This document shows, one piece after another, positions 8,703 through 17,455 of a stretch of 64,000 bases of DNA (its first letter is position 1; every line of letters begins with the position of its first letter). This DNA is from Mesobacillus harenae (GTDB lineage Bacteria > Bacillota > Bacilli > Bacillales > Cytobacillaceae). A program made the position numbers and the translations under genes. The stretch lies in the NCBI RefSeq assembly GCF_013343715.1, contig NZ_JABUNR010000004.1:124001-188000 (forward strand). The letters are read 5' to 3'. Below the pieces are notes generated by a model. The model saw only the letters and a list, made by a program, of their open reading frames with translations. It made no database searches and was not told where the DNA came from.

Positions 8703-9434
8703 ATGGGCGAGTTGGCTCTTGAGAAGACATCAGCTTCAGAATTCAAAAAAGGTGTGCAGTCTGGGATTAGTATAGGCATTGGGTACTTCCCGGTTGCTTT
8801 AACCTTTGGTCTTTTAGCAAAAACGACAGGCCTGACCTTAGGTGAAACAGTCATGATGAGCCTGCTTGTATTTGCTGGTGCATCTCAGTATATTGCCTTA
8901 AGCCTGCTAGTACAGGGTATAGGGATGTTCGAAATCATACTTACAACCTTCATTGTTAATATAAGACATTTTTTAATGTCCGCTTCTCTAAATGAAAAAA
9001 GTGAAGATGAGCCAGTAGGTAATAAGATGTTATATTCTTTTGGTATAACGGACGAAACCTTCTCGGTTGCCGCAACAAGAGAAGGTTCTGTTACGACAGG
9101 CTATATGCTTGGTCTCAGCTTAGTTGCCTATTCGAGCTGGGTCGTTAACTCTGGTGTTGGTTTTATAGTAGGAGCTGGTCTGCCTCAATCCCTGCAGGAA
9201 AGTATGTCAGTTGCCCTGTATGCAATGTTTATTGGTCTGTTGGTTCCATCTATAAAAGGAAGCATGAAGGTTTTGTACTTAGCAGCAATTGCTGCTGCGT
9301 TTAGTTCCATCTTCACTCTTGCGGACTTGATGTCAACGGGCTGGGCTATTGTTGCAGCGACTCTTTTATCAGCGGTGCTAGTTGAAGCAGTGGAGACGCT
9401 GAAAAGGCAGGGGAGGCTGAGCAGGGTTGAATAG
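8703..9434 (+). CDS. azlC: Branched-chain amino-acid exporter large subunit AzlC
   Basis: A 243-residue integral membrane protein of the AzlC/YgaZ family, with the family-typical start FKKGVQSGISIGIGYFPVAL and the segment LVFAGASQYIALSLL. With AzlD it forms an exporter for branched-chain amino acids or their analogues such as 4-azaleucine. I chose the ATG at 8703, which has GGTGA five bases before it; ATGs at 8679 and 8691 are in frame and cannot be excluded. The gene overlaps azlD by 8 bases, so the two subunits are probably translated together. Confidence 0.88.
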   Translation: MGELALEKTSASEFKKGVQSGISIGIGYFPVALTFGLLAKTTGLTLGETVMMSLLVFAGASQYIALSLLVQGIGMFEIILTTFIVNIRHFLMSASLNEKSEDEPVGNKMLYSFGITDETFSVAATREGSVTTGYMLGLSLVAYSSWVVNSGVGFIVGAGLPQSLQESMSVALYAMFIGLLVPSIKGSMKVLYLAAIAAAFSSIFTLADLMSTGWAIVAATLLSAVLVEAVETLKRQGRLSRVE

Positions 9435-9732
9435 AGAAATTATTCTTATGATCATTGGTATGGCGGCAGTAACCTATATCCCAAGAATGCTGCCATTTGT
9501 TATGTTTAAGGGCAAGGAATTGCCGGCTTTTTGGCAAGGGGTGCTAAAAAATGTTCCATATGCGACTCTTGGTGCGCTCATATTCCCTGCTATCCTATTT
9601 ATTCAGGAGGACATCTGGTATGGAATTATTGGGGCAGCCGCTGCGTTTATAGCAGCCTTCCTCGGTGCCAATGTTATTGTAGTCGTTATTGGTTCGATTG
9701 CTGTCCTTTCAGCTTACTCTGTTTTCTTTTAA
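9427..9732 (+). CDS. azlD: Branched-chain amino-acid exporter small subunit AzlD
   Basis: A 101-residue membrane protein with about four hydrophobic helices and the AzlD-type start (MIIGMAAVTYIPRMLPFVMF). It begins with TTG inside the 3' end of azlC, with GGGAGG about 10 bases upstream. It is the partner of AzlC in the exporter. Length matches the family. A terminator follows about 90 bases later. Confidence 0.87.
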   Translation: MNREIILMIIGMAAVTYIPRMLPFVMFKGKELPAFWQGVLKNVPYATLGALIFPAILFIQEDIWYGIIGAAAAFIAAFLGANVIVVVIGSIAVLSAYSVFF

Positions 9733-9824
9733 CTTGGATCTGTTGATTTCCGACTAAGCGCTTCAACCGACGCAGCCGAATATTCAAAAATGAACCCTAA
9801 CACAGACTGAATATTAAATAATAC

Positions 9825-9856
9825 AAAACCGGCCCTGCTCAAGTGGCCGGTTTTGA
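9825..9856 (+). terminator. Terminator after azlCD
   Basis: A perfect 10-bp stem, AAAACCGGCC with GGCCGGTTTT, around a 10-base loop. Confidence 0.75.
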
Positions 9857-10190
9857 GTTGCTTATTTTTAAATGCTTTTTGTAAGATAAATTGTCTATCA
9901 AATTAAGGGTAAAATTGTGGGAGGTACTACGGCCATTTAACCTCTACAATTCGGGGTGCATTTCCCTATACGAATTTCCATGTAATTACCACCCAAATGG
10001 TTTTGCACCAATAATAAATGAGTGACAATTTGATCTGGAATTGTTATTCACTTTAACTTGCATTTTTAATGTTTGTGATGGGAAACGGAACTGTTACGGT
10101 TTTTGCCCGGTTTTTCTTATTTGTTGTTCTAATTATTTATTTTAGACTTAAAATAAGTATAGAATGGTTGTACGAAAAGGGGGAATAGCT
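9857..10190. other. Gene-poor spacer before yhfN
   Basis: About 330 bases with no supported gene or repeat. It presumably holds the yhfN promoter; I could not single out one convincing -35/-10 pair. Confidence 0.4.
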
Positions 10191-11468
10191 GTGGTAAGAA
10201 AAATGGCCTTTTATTCGGTGTTATCCTATATCTTGTATGGGTTTGCCATGTACTGGTATATTTTTTATTTTGCAGATACCAGCTTACCGTTTGAACTTGA
10301 AGGTTCTAGGGCAGACCCTGCCACATTTTTAAATAGCAGGGAGTTAATGCTGAGCGAGGAGTATTCAAAGATAAGGAATTTGCTTTTTTTTCTATCAACA
10401 CCGTTTGAGTGGCTTTTTTATTTTCTGATATTACTGTTTGGCTTTTCTAAAGCCTTCAAACGCTGGGGGGAAGAGACGTCCCCGTACAAAGCCGTCCAGA
10501 CTGCTGTCTATCTTATTTGGCTTTCGTTTTTTGCTTATTTAGCAACTTTTCCTCTTAGCTATATTAGTTATACCTTGTCAAAAACCTATAACATATCGAC
10601 CCAGAATTTTTCATCGTGGATGAAGGATGAGTTAATCGACTTCTGGGTTAACTATGGGATGATGTTTGTGATCGTAGGGGTATTATACTGGCTGATTAAT
10701 AAAAGTAATAAGCTATGGTGGCTGTATGCCTGGCTTTTGTCTGTTCCATTTACATTATTTATCATGTTTTTGCAGCCGGTCATAATTGATCCGCTATACA
10801 ATGATTTTTATCCGTTGAAGGATAAGGAACTGGAGACGAAAATCTTAACGCTGGCAAACGAAGCACATATTCCAGCTGAACATGTGTTTGAAGTGAATAT
10901 GGCTGAGAAGACAAATGCTTTGAATGCATATGTAACGGGAATAGGTTCCAATTCCAGAATTGTCTTATGGGATACTACGCTGAACAGGTTGAATGACGAC
11001 CAAATTCTATTTATTATGGCGCATGAAATGGCCCACTATGTGGAAAAACATTTATATACCGGGATTGCCGGTTACTTGCTACTATCTTTGGTCGGTCTGT
11101 ATTTGACAGCCCGCTTAATGAACTGGGCGATAGGTCGCTGGGGTAAAGAGCTAAAAGTAGGGGCTATTGGAGATATCAGGTCTCTTCCGCTATTTCTGCT
11201 GATTCTGTCTATGTTTATGTTTGCTGCCAGTCCGCTTACCAATTTTGTATCACGTTACCAGGAAGCGAGAGCAGACAGATTTGCGATTGAAATGACAGAA
11301 AACCCGGATGCAGCGATAATGGCCTTTCAGGAACTGACTAAAGCAGGGTTAAGCCAGGTTAACCCGCCTACGCTTGTAAAAGTGTTCAGATATGGCCACC
11401 CTACCATGTTGGAACGCATTTCGATGCTCGAGGAATTTGAGGTCCAGAAAAGGAATTTAGAACAATAA
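10191..11468 (+). CDS. yhfN: M48-family membrane metalloprotease YhfN (STE24/HtpX-like)
   Basis: A 425-residue integral membrane zinc protease. It has several N-terminal membrane segments, the zinc motif HEMAHYVEKH (HExxH) near residue 281, two further membrane segments and the third-ligand region SRYQEARADRFAIEM (ExxxD) near residue 355. This is the architecture of CAAX-prenyl-protease-type M48 peptidases, which cleave membrane or exported substrates. I start at the GTG at 10191, which has AAGGGGG 7 bases upstream; an in-frame codon at 10164 lacks a site. The B. subtilis orthologue also lies between lcfB and comK. Confidence 0.9.
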   Translation: MVRKMAFYSVLSYILYGFAMYWYIFYFADTSLPFELEGSRADPATFLNSRELMLSEEYSKIRNLLFFLSTPFEWLFYFLILLFGFSKAFKRWGEETSPYKAVQTAVYLIWLSFFAYLATFPLSYISYTLSKTYNISTQNFSSWMKDELIDFWVNYGMMFVIVGVLYWLINKSNKLWWLYAWLLSVPFTLFIMFLQPVIIDPLYNDFYPLKDKELETKILTLANEAHIPAEHVFEVNMAEKTNALNAYVTGIGSNSRIVLWDTTLNRLNDDQILFIMAHEMAHYVEKHLYTGIAGYLLLSLVGLYLTARLMNWAIGRWGKELKVGAIGDIRSLPLFLLILSMFMFAASPLTNFVSRYQEARADRFAIEMTENPDAAIMAFQELTKAGLSQVNPPTLVKVFRYGHPTMLERISMLEEFEVQKRNLEQ

Positions 11469-11497
11469 AAAAGGCCCCTGAGGCCCTTTTTTATTGT
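11466..11497 (+). terminator. Terminator after yhfN
   Basis: AAAAAGGCC and GGCCCTTTTT form a stem with one bulged C around a short CCTGA loop, ending in a run of T. Confidence 0.7.
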
Positions 11498-11599
11498 TTG
11501 CTAAATATATTTTTGATGGACTTGAGGGTTTAAGCAAATGGCTTAGGACACTTTGTTTACTCTTCATCACAGGGAAATCATGGCGATAAATTAACAATA

Positions 11600-11880
11600 A
11601 TGGCTGTTTTCGTAAACTTTGTTGCTATTTAACAAATGCAGTCGTTGGTTTTCGCTTTAGATGCTCGCTTTCCGCGGGGCGGGCGGTGAGCCTCCTCGGC
11701 GCATTGGCATTGGCGCCTGCGGGGTCTCACCTGTCCCGCTGATCCCGCTGGACATTGATTGGGCATCCTCGAATTTTCCCACGCACGAAGGAAATGCGAT
11801 AGCTATTTTCGAGGAGTCTCGCATCTTCCGCTCCAATCAAATTTTGTTTTCACAACTCTGCAAAAACAACAATCTTTTGA
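11600..11880. repeat. Dispersed GC-rich intergenic repeat, copy B
   Basis: A non-coding element in the spacer between yhfN and yhzC. It includes GGCTGTTTTCGTAAACTTTG, GCTCGCTTTCCGCGGGGCGG, GAGCCTCCTCGGCGC, GCGCCTGCGGGGTCTCACC and GGAGTCTCGCATCTTCCGC followed by TCCAATCAAA. The internal GGCGC/GCGCC and CCGCGGGG/CCTGCGGGG parts can fold back. It is the better-kept relative of the copy at 1.7 kb. A short open frame across it is judged accidental. Much higher G+C than the flanks is visible by eye. Confidence 0.6.
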
Positions 11881-11903
11881 AAAGAGCCAAAATAATAAAA
11901 TAC

Positions 11904-12140
11904 TTACGTTCCAAATTTTTTGTTTAAATACTTCAGTTCCTCTGTGAGCGACAAGAACGACTCCCGATCTTTTTCATCAATGGCCTGGTCGATGCGGTTT
12001 AAGAGCTTTTCCTTTTGAACGTTCAGGTTAATTTCAGAAATAAGCATATCAATGTATATATCCATAACAAAGGTTTTCTTAGACTGCTTCTGCTTCATAA
12101 CACTGGCTCTCATTATTTCAGAATATGATCTTTCCTTCAT
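11904..12140 (-). CDS. yhzC: IDEAL-domain protein, YhzC-like
   Basis: A 78-residue soluble protein with a C-terminal IDEAL domain (LLNRIDQAIDEKDRESFLSL). IDEAL domains are short helical modules found in several Bacillus proteins; their role is not well defined. I start at the ATG at 12140, with GAGGTGA upstream; a GTG three codons earlier overlaps that site. It is divergent from comK across a 198-bp A+T-rich spacer, as yhzC is next to comK in B. subtilis. Function in competence is not established. Confidence 0.75.
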   Translation of the reverse strand: MKERSYSEIMRASVMKQKQSKKTFVMDIYIDMLISEINLNVQKEKLLNRIDQAIDEKDRESFLSLTEELKYLNKKFGT

Positions 12141-12338
12141 CGAACTCACCTCTTAGACCTTTTTTATATTATATGGAGTTAGGGAAAGATAATCAACTAA
12201 TTTTTTAAATTTTTAGAAAATTTTAATTGAATTATTGAATTGTGAATATAATCCGAACTTTAATACAATTTTAATAAAACTTGAAAAGCAAATGATATGA
12301 TAATTTTGTGGGATACTGCAAGCCAAGGAGAGGAACAA

Positions 12339-12899
12339 ATGATAAGGGAACATAGAAGCCATATTGAGGAATATGAGGTTAATCCCTATACGATGTTGGT
12401 ATTACCTGTTCCGTATGGGAGCAAAATTTATTCGCAAGTAATTGAATATGAGGATGAATTTTTATCACCATATAAACCAATTGACATTATTAAAAAAAGC
12501 TGTCAGTATTTCGGCTCAAGTTATGAGGGAAGAAAGGATGGAACAAGGCAGCTTACAGGAATTACTCATAAAGTCCCAATCATCATTGATCCTAACAGCT
12601 TCATCTACTTTTTGCCGACCACTTCACCAACGAACCCTCAATGTATATGGATTTCACATGGGCATGTATTGGACCATAGACGTATAGATACTCATACCTC
12701 AGAAGTGCTTTTTAGGAATAAGAAGAGTTTCACGCTGCCGATATCCTATCATTCTCTGGAAAACCAGTTGTTAAGAACAGCCTTATTAAGAACGAGGCTT
12801 ACACAGCGTATGGAGGAAACAGAGAAAAAAGCATCTTATATGTTTAGGGGGCAGAGACATTTGGAATACCCGCCCGGAAATTATCCAAACCCGTATTAA
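12339..12899 (+). CDS. comK: Competence transcription factor ComK
   Basis: A 186-residue homologue of ComK, the master activator of DNA-uptake genes. It shows the family hallmarks YEVNPYTMLVLPV near residue 10, CQYFGSSYEGRKDGT near residue 56, ITHKVPIIIDP, PTTSPTNPQCIWISHGHV and LPISYHSLENQLLRTALLRT near residue 138. The start at 12339 follows AAGGAGAGG. The upstream spacer is A/T-rich with many A and T tracts, as expected for autoregulated comK, but I found no perfect pair of AAAAN5TTTT boxes. The C-terminal tail after residue 160 differs from B. subtilis and lacks an obvious match to its MecA-binding end. Presence of comK does not prove the strain is transformable. Confidence 0.92.
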   Translation: MIREHRSHIEEYEVNPYTMLVLPVPYGSKIYSQVIEYEDEFLSPYKPIDIIKKSCQYFGSSYEGRKDGTRQLTGITHKVPIIIDPNSFIYFLPTTSPTNPQCIWISHGHVLDHRRIDTHTSEVLFRNKKSFTLPISYHSLENQLLRTALLRTRLTQRMEETEKKASYMFRGQRHLEYPPGNYPNPY

Positions 12900-12907
12900 T
12901 ACATTTA

Positions 12908-12945
12908 AGGACAGAAGACGAAGCGCACAGCTAGGCTTCTGTTTT
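12908..12945. terminator. Probable bidirectional terminator between convergent comK and the next gene
   Basis: CAGAAG/CTTCTG and the nested GAAGC/GCTTC form a weak stem followed by TTTTTG on the plus strand. It overlaps the 3' end of the minus-strand gene at 12931. Confidence 0.4.
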
Positions 12946-13314
12946 TGTATGGAAAAGAATGTGTCTCTTAAATAAGTAATGCTTGAGCAGCTCCTGAACT
13001 TTATTCCGAATCCTCGGGTTAAAATAATTATGCTGCTCCTCGTAGCCTTTGAATAAGAAAAGATACATAGTAAATGATTCATCCCGTTTGAGTTCCTCAA
13101 CGCGAAGTTTATTTTGCCTCATGAAAAGTTTTGCCTCATGTAATTCCTTTTGAATCACCTTCATCGTTTCTTCAATTAATTCAAGATAGGGCTCCTTCAG
13201 CTTAAAAGGGCTTTTTTCCACTATTAGGCGATCGCGGTTTAACACGGTCAATACCATCGGGAGGTAGATTGCCTGCTCCATTATATTGCGCTCATTTTCG
13301 GGGATCCTCGTCAT
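12931..13314 (-). CDS. Conserved Bacillaceae protein of unknown function (YhjD-like)
   Basis: A 127-residue soluble, basic and mostly helical protein without signal peptide or membrane segment. It contains charged helices (YLELIEETMKVIQKELHEAK) and an aromatic motif KGYEEQHNYFNPRIR near residue 90. I believe it resembles the B. subtilis YhjD protein of the same neighbourhood, but this is from memory and the symbol is left empty. It is convergent with comK and separated from it by 31 bases. No catalytic motif is evident. Confidence 0.65.
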   Translation of the reverse strand: MTRIPENERNIMEQAIYLPMVLTVLNRDRLIVEKSPFKLKEPYLELIEETMKVIQKELHEAKLFMRQNKLRVEELKRDESFTMYLFLFKGYEEQHNYFNPRIRNKVQELLKHYLFKRHILFHTKTEA

Positions 13315-13539
13315 TTCCAGTCACTCCTAAGTAAAATACGGAACGTATGTTCGTTATAATCGTACTGAAAAAATGCCATCTATGCAAGATATTTTTAGAA
13401 ATAAATAAATATATAGGTTATACTCAGCATTGCCATGTTTAAAAGAAAAATTCCAAGGTGAAATGAGCAGAAAAAGCAGGGGATTTATTTCTGATAACGA
13501 AATGATTTAATGGAGCTAATTAGGAAGGGTGACGTTTGC

Positions 13540-15528
13540 TTGAGCAAAAAAAGAAAAATTACACCAGAAGATTTATATAAAATAAAATCTGTGGCAGACC
13601 CGCGGCTGTCTCCTGATGGAAAAAAGTGCGTGTACGTTGAAACTAGGCTGCAAGAGGATAATGATGGCTATTCTTCAAACCTTTTCTATTTAGATATGGC
13701 AGATAAAGGACCCAGCCGGCAATGGACTTTTGGGGCAGACCGAAACCATTCACCGCGCTGGTCTCCTGATGGAAGTAAAATTGCGTTCGTTTCGAATCGC
13801 AGCGGCAAGGATCAGATTTATATGTTACATTCTAGCGGCGGTGAGGCCAGAAAACTGACTGCGTGCAAAAATGGGGCCAGGAATCCTGTCTGGTCACCAA
13901 CTGGCGAGGAGATCGCGTTTACAGCTTCCCTAAAAATGAATGAGTCTGTTATGGAGACAGAAGAAAATATAAAAGAAAAAGAGACTGTGGTTCCCCTTGA
14001 AGTGGATATTATGAAATATAAATCCGATTCCTCCGGTTTTTGGGAGGGTAAAAACCTGCAGATTGCTATTGTAAGTATCGAAACAGGAGCTATTCGACAA
14101 TTGACAGATGGAAGAACAGACTACCATTTGCAGAGTTGGTCCCCCAGCGGACAGTGGATTGCAGCGACCGCCGACATGGCACAAAATCGGGATCTGTCTT
14201 TTAATAGTCATGTTCTGTTGATTCATGCTGAGACAAAAGAAATTGATCAGCTTACAAATGAATCAGGTCAGTTTGGGAGTGTAACCTTTTCTCCTGATGG
14301 AAAATACATAGGGTTCATTGGTCACAAACGAGAGCATGAAAATGCAACCTTATCGAAGCTCTGGACATACAATACAGAAACAAAAGGAATTAGCTGCCTT
14401 ACAGAGGAAATGGATCTGCTGACGGGGGATTATGCTATTGGGGATATTCAGCAAGGAGCAGTTACCCCTGGCGTCTTATGGAGCTATGACAGCAGCAGCT
14501 TTTATTTTCTTGCCTCTGACCGGGGAAACACAGTTATTTACTTCGGGAACCTAGATGGTGAATTCTATCCAGCGCTGCTCGATCAGCAGCACGTTTATGG
14601 GTTCTCCTTGGATGCCCAAAATCAAAAAATAGTCGCTGCCATTAGCAGGCCTTCTTTACCGGGAGAACTTTTTTTACTCGATGTGCCATCAGGCAGCTTG
14701 GAACAGATGACTGCGGTAAATGAATCCTTTATGAATGAAGTTATTCTTTCTGAACCGGAAGAGACAGACTTTATGGGAAAAGACGGAGCTTCGCTTCACG
14801 GGTGGCTAATGAAGCCGATAGAGGTAAAACAAGGTGAAAAGTATCCGCTCGTTTTGGAAATTCATGGCGGACCGCATATGATGTATGCAAATTCATATTT
14901 TCATGAATTTCAAATCCTTGCTGCTCAGGGGTTTTCCGTCCTCTATACAAATCCAAGGGGAAGTCACGGGTATGGCCAGGCTCATGTGGATGCCGTTCGC
15001 GGTGACTATGGGGGAAGTGACTACGATGACATTATGTCTGCAGTGGACTACGCCGTCAAAACTTTCAACTTGGTTGACAGCTCGCGTCTCGGGGTAACTG
15101 GGGGGAGCTACGGAGGGTTTATGACTAATTGGATCATTGGGCGCACGAATCGTTTTAAGGCCGCTGTTACCCAAAGATCTATCTCAAACTGGGTGAGCTT
15201 TTATGGCGTAAGCGATATCGGCTACTATTTTTCTGAATGGCAAATGAAAGCCGGGTTGAGCGATATCAAAACACTTTGGAAGCATTCCCCGCTCGCATAT
15301 GCCGAGAACATCAATACACCTCTTCTTATTATGCATGGAGAAAAAGATTTGCGTTGTCCAATTGAACAGGCGGAACAACTATTTATCAGTTTAAAACGGC
15401 AAAATAAACAGGTTAAATTCATAAGATTCCCTGAGGCCAATCATGAATTATCAAGAAGTGGTAGGCCTAGCTTGAGAATTCACCGGCTAAACTATATTGC
15501 TGATTGGTTTAAACAGCATCTAAATTAA
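13540..15528 (+). CDS. S9-family acylaminoacyl-/dipeptidyl-peptidase (YuxL-like)
   Basis: A 662-residue prolyl-oligopeptidase-family serine peptidase. The N-terminal part is a beta-propeller with WD40-like Tol-B repeats (WSPDGSKIAFVSNRSG, WSPTGEEIAFTA, FSPDGKYIGFIG). The C-terminal alpha/beta-hydrolase domain has the nucleophile elbow GGSYGGFMTNW near residue 524, the aspartate in HGEKDLRCPIEQ near residue 605 and the histidine in EANHELS near residue 637. No signal peptide, so cytosolic degradation of short or acylated peptides is likely. I use the TTG at 13540, preceded by GGAAGGGTGA; the ATG at 13510 lacks a ribosome site. Confidence 0.87.
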   Translation: MSKKRKITPEDLYKIKSVADPRLSPDGKKCVYVETRLQEDNDGYSSNLFYLDMADKGPSRQWTFGADRNHSPRWSPDGSKIAFVSNRSGKDQIYMLHSSGGEARKLTACKNGARNPVWSPTGEEIAFTASLKMNESVMETEENIKEKETVVPLEVDIMKYKSDSSGFWEGKNLQIAIVSIETGAIRQLTDGRTDYHLQSWSPSGQWIAATADMAQNRDLSFNSHVLLIHAETKEIDQLTNESGQFGSVTFSPDGKYIGFIGHKREHENATLSKLWTYNTETKGISCLTEEMDLLTGDYAIGDIQQGAVTPGVLWSYDSSSFYFLASDRGNTVIYFGNLDGEFYPALLDQQHVYGFSLDAQNQKIVAAISRPSLPGELFLLDVPSGSLEQMTAVNESFMNEVILSEPEETDFMGKDGASLHGWLMKPIEVKQGEKYPLVLEIHGGPHMMYANSYFHEFQILAAQGFSVLYTNPRGSHGYGQAHVDAVRGDYGGSDYDDIMSAVDYAVKTFNLVDSSRLGVTGGSYGGFMTNWIIGRTNRFKAAVTQRSISNWVSFYGVSDIGYYFSEWQMKAGLSDIKTLWKHSPLAYAENINTPLLIMHGEKDLRCPIEQAEQLFISLKRQNKQVKFIRFPEANHELSRSGRPSLRIHRLNYIADWFKQHLN

Positions 15529-15539
15529 AGTCAATTTTT

Positions 15540-15566
15540 CCGCAGCTTGGTTTGCGGATTTTTTTA
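15540..15566 (+). terminator. Terminator after the S9 peptidase gene
   Basis: CCGCA and TGCGG form a short stem followed by ATTTTTTT. Confidence 0.6.
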
Positions 15567-15731
15567 ATAGGTAAAGGATAAAAAAAGACTTCAACTCCGT
15601 TAGTAATCCCTGTACTGCTAAATAAAAAGATAATGGATAAAGCGAGGAATTATATCTACCCTAAAAATAGCAACTTTTTTCTTACTAGGACTGTCAATAT
15701 AGTTAAATAAATAATATGGAGGGGGTTATCG

Positions 15732-16667
15732 ATGAGATCCGATCGTTATAAACCAAAGCATAAAAAGAGTGGGAAATCGAAGAAAATACTGTATTTTTTA
15801 TTGTTTATAGCTGTATTAGCTATTATTTACTCGATTTACCAATATAGACAAGGAGTGTCGGATTCCACGCAAACGAGTGAAATAGATCAAGAAAAATATG
15901 AATTTAATGGCAACCGTGATGAATCCGGGGCTACAAATATATTATTGCTTGGCAGCGATGCACGGGGGGATGAACAGGCTCGAGCTGATACAATTATGAT
16001 CGCCCATTATAATCCAGATACGGGCAGTTATAAGGTAACATCTATTATGAGAGATACTTATGTGGACATTCCTGGGCATGGAAAGAATAAAATTAACGCA
16101 GCAAATGCAATTGGCGGACCTGAATTGTTGAGGCAGACCATAAAAGAAAATTTTGATGTAGATATGCAGTATTATGCGATTATTGATTTTGAAGGATTTG
16201 TAAGAGTGATTGACGAAGCATTTCCTCAAGGGGTAGAGGTGAATGTTGAGAAACATATGTCTGAAAATATTGGCGTCACACTTCAGCCTGGGCTGCAAAA
16301 GTTGGATGGCGAACATCTCCTCGGTTACGTTAGATTCAGGCAGGATGCTGTTGGCGATTTTGGGAGGGTAGAAAGACAGCAGAATGTTATCAAGGAGGTA
16401 GCGGGACAGCTAGCAAGTATACAAACAATTCCAAAGCTGCCTAAACTTCTTGGGGTTATCACTCCATTCGTAAATACCAACCTGGACACAGGAGACATGC
16501 TATTTATGGGAAGGGGATTATTAACAGCAAACGAAAAAACGATTGAAACGTTAAGAATCCCGGTCGAAGGAACTTTTCAAAATCAAAGAGTCAGCGGTGC
16601 AGGAGCTGTCCTCGTTATTGATATTGAGGCCAACAGACAGGCCCTTAAAACCTTTATAGCGAGCTGA
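15732..16667 (+). CDS. LytR-CpsA-Psr (LCP) family protein
   Basis: A 311-residue protein with a basic cytosolic N terminus, one membrane helix at about residues 20-38 and an extracellular LCP domain. Typical motifs are NILLLGSDARGDEQARADTI near residue 68, with conserved arginines and aspartates for pyrophosphate-lipid binding, SIMRDTYVDIPGHGKNKIN near residue 103 and LDGEHLLGYVRFRQD near residue 197. LCP enzymes transfer teichoic acid or other glycopolymers from lipid carrier to peptidoglycan. Which of the Bacillus paralogues (TagT, TagU, TagV type) it matches cannot be settled by eye. GGAGGGGG precedes the ATG. Confidence 0.88.
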   Translation: MRSDRYKPKHKKSGKSKKILYFLLFIAVLAIIYSIYQYRQGVSDSTQTSEIDQEKYEFNGNRDESGATNILLLGSDARGDEQARADTIMIAHYNPDTGSYKVTSIMRDTYVDIPGHGKNKINAANAIGGPELLRQTIKENFDVDMQYYAIIDFEGFVRVIDEAFPQGVEVNVEKHMSENIGVTLQPGLQKLDGEHLLGYVRFRQDAVGDFGRVERQQNVIKEVAGQLASIQTIPKLPKLLGVITPFVNTNLDTGDMLFMGRGLLTANEKTIETLRIPVEGTFQNQRVSGAGAVLVIDIEANRQALKTFIAS

Positions 16668-16714
16668 ACTATATAACAAATTTAATTTCCTAATTTCTAA
16701 AAAGAGGAGTACAA

Positions 16715-16789
16715 TTGTCATATAGAGGTAAATTTATGGTACGAGCTTGGATTAAACACAAATCTGTAACAGCCAAGCCTCCAGGGTGA
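16715..16789 (+). CDS. Possible 24-residue small ORF ahead of yhjE
   Basis: AGAGGAG lies five bases before a TTG codon, giving a 24-residue basic peptide (MSYRGKFMVRAWIKHKSVTA, then KPPG). It ends 19 bases before the yhjE start. The good ribosome site is the only support; it could be a leader peptide or accidental. Confidence 0.25.
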   Translation: MSYRGKFMVRAWIKHKSVTAKPPG

Positions 16790-16808
16790 TACTACAAGGA
16801 GATTATCA

Positions 16809-17426
16809 ATGGATTTCGGATCAATTAGAGAATGGCTAACAGTAGAAAATATAATGGAACTAATCGACAGGTACCGTTCTTTCGGGCCTGTCCCGGGAAT
16901 TCTTCTGCCAATGCTTGAAGCTTTCCTGCCGTTTCTGCCACTCGTTTTATTTGTGATGGCTAATGTGAATGCTTTTGGTCTTTGGTGGGGGTTTCTGTTT
17001 TCCTGGGCAGGTGCTTGCCTCGGGGCACTACTAGTCTTTTTTTTAATAAGAAAATATGGACAGCGCCGAATTTTAAAGGTGCTGCATAAACACCCGAAAA
17101 TTCGCAAATCCATGAGTTGGATTGAACGCCATGGTTTTGGACCGCTATTTCTTCTTTTATGCTTCCCTTTCACCCCTTCAGCTGTCGTAAATGTGGTGGC
17201 AGGACTGTCAAAAGTTAGTACTGCTCAATATATGCTGGCTGTGCTGGCTGGAAAAATGGTCATGATATTTACTGTAGGTTTTGTGGGTTATGATATTAAG
17301 GCCTTGATTACTAATCCGGCAAGAACAGCTATTGTCACAGCCGTCATTATCATTCTTTGGTATATTGGGAAAAGAATCGAAGTAAGAATGAATATGAGAC
17401 CAGAAAAAGACCATAATGTTGAATAG
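16809..17426 (+). CDS. yhjE: TVP38/TMEM64-family membrane protein YhjE
   Basis: A 205-residue DedA/VTT-domain protein with about five membrane segments. The VTT core is visible as PMLEAFLPFLPLVLFVMANV near residue 36, LFSWAGACLGALLVFFLIRK near residue 63 and FLLLCFPFTPSAVVNVVAGL near residue 115, where proline and glycine form the re-entrant loops of this family. DedA/VTT proteins are lipid scramblases or flippases in several organisms; the role of YhjE is unknown. CAAGGAG precedes the ATG. It stands 29 bases before sipV, the same pair as in B. subtilis. Confidence 0.87.
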   Translation: MDFGSIREWLTVENIMELIDRYRSFGPVPGILLPMLEAFLPFLPLVLFVMANVNAFGLWWGFLFSWAGACLGALLVFFLIRKYGQRRILKVLHKHPKIRKSMSWIERHGFGPLFLLLCFPFTPSAVVNVVAGLSKVSTAQYMLAVLAGKMVMIFTVGFVGYDIKALITNPARTAIVTAVIIILWYIGKRIEVRMNMRPEKDHNVE

Positions 17427-17455
17427 AAAGCCGTGTAAGAATGGGGGAAGGGTGA

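Noticed and set aside
11661..11927. 88-residue plus-strand ORF
   Set aside because: It lies in the GC-rich dispersed repeat, has no ribosome site and runs through the end of yhzC on the other strand.
12200..12300. ComK boxes upstream of comK
   Set aside because: The region is rich in A and T tracts but I found no pair of AAAA-N5-TTTT with a standard spacing, so I did not annotate them.
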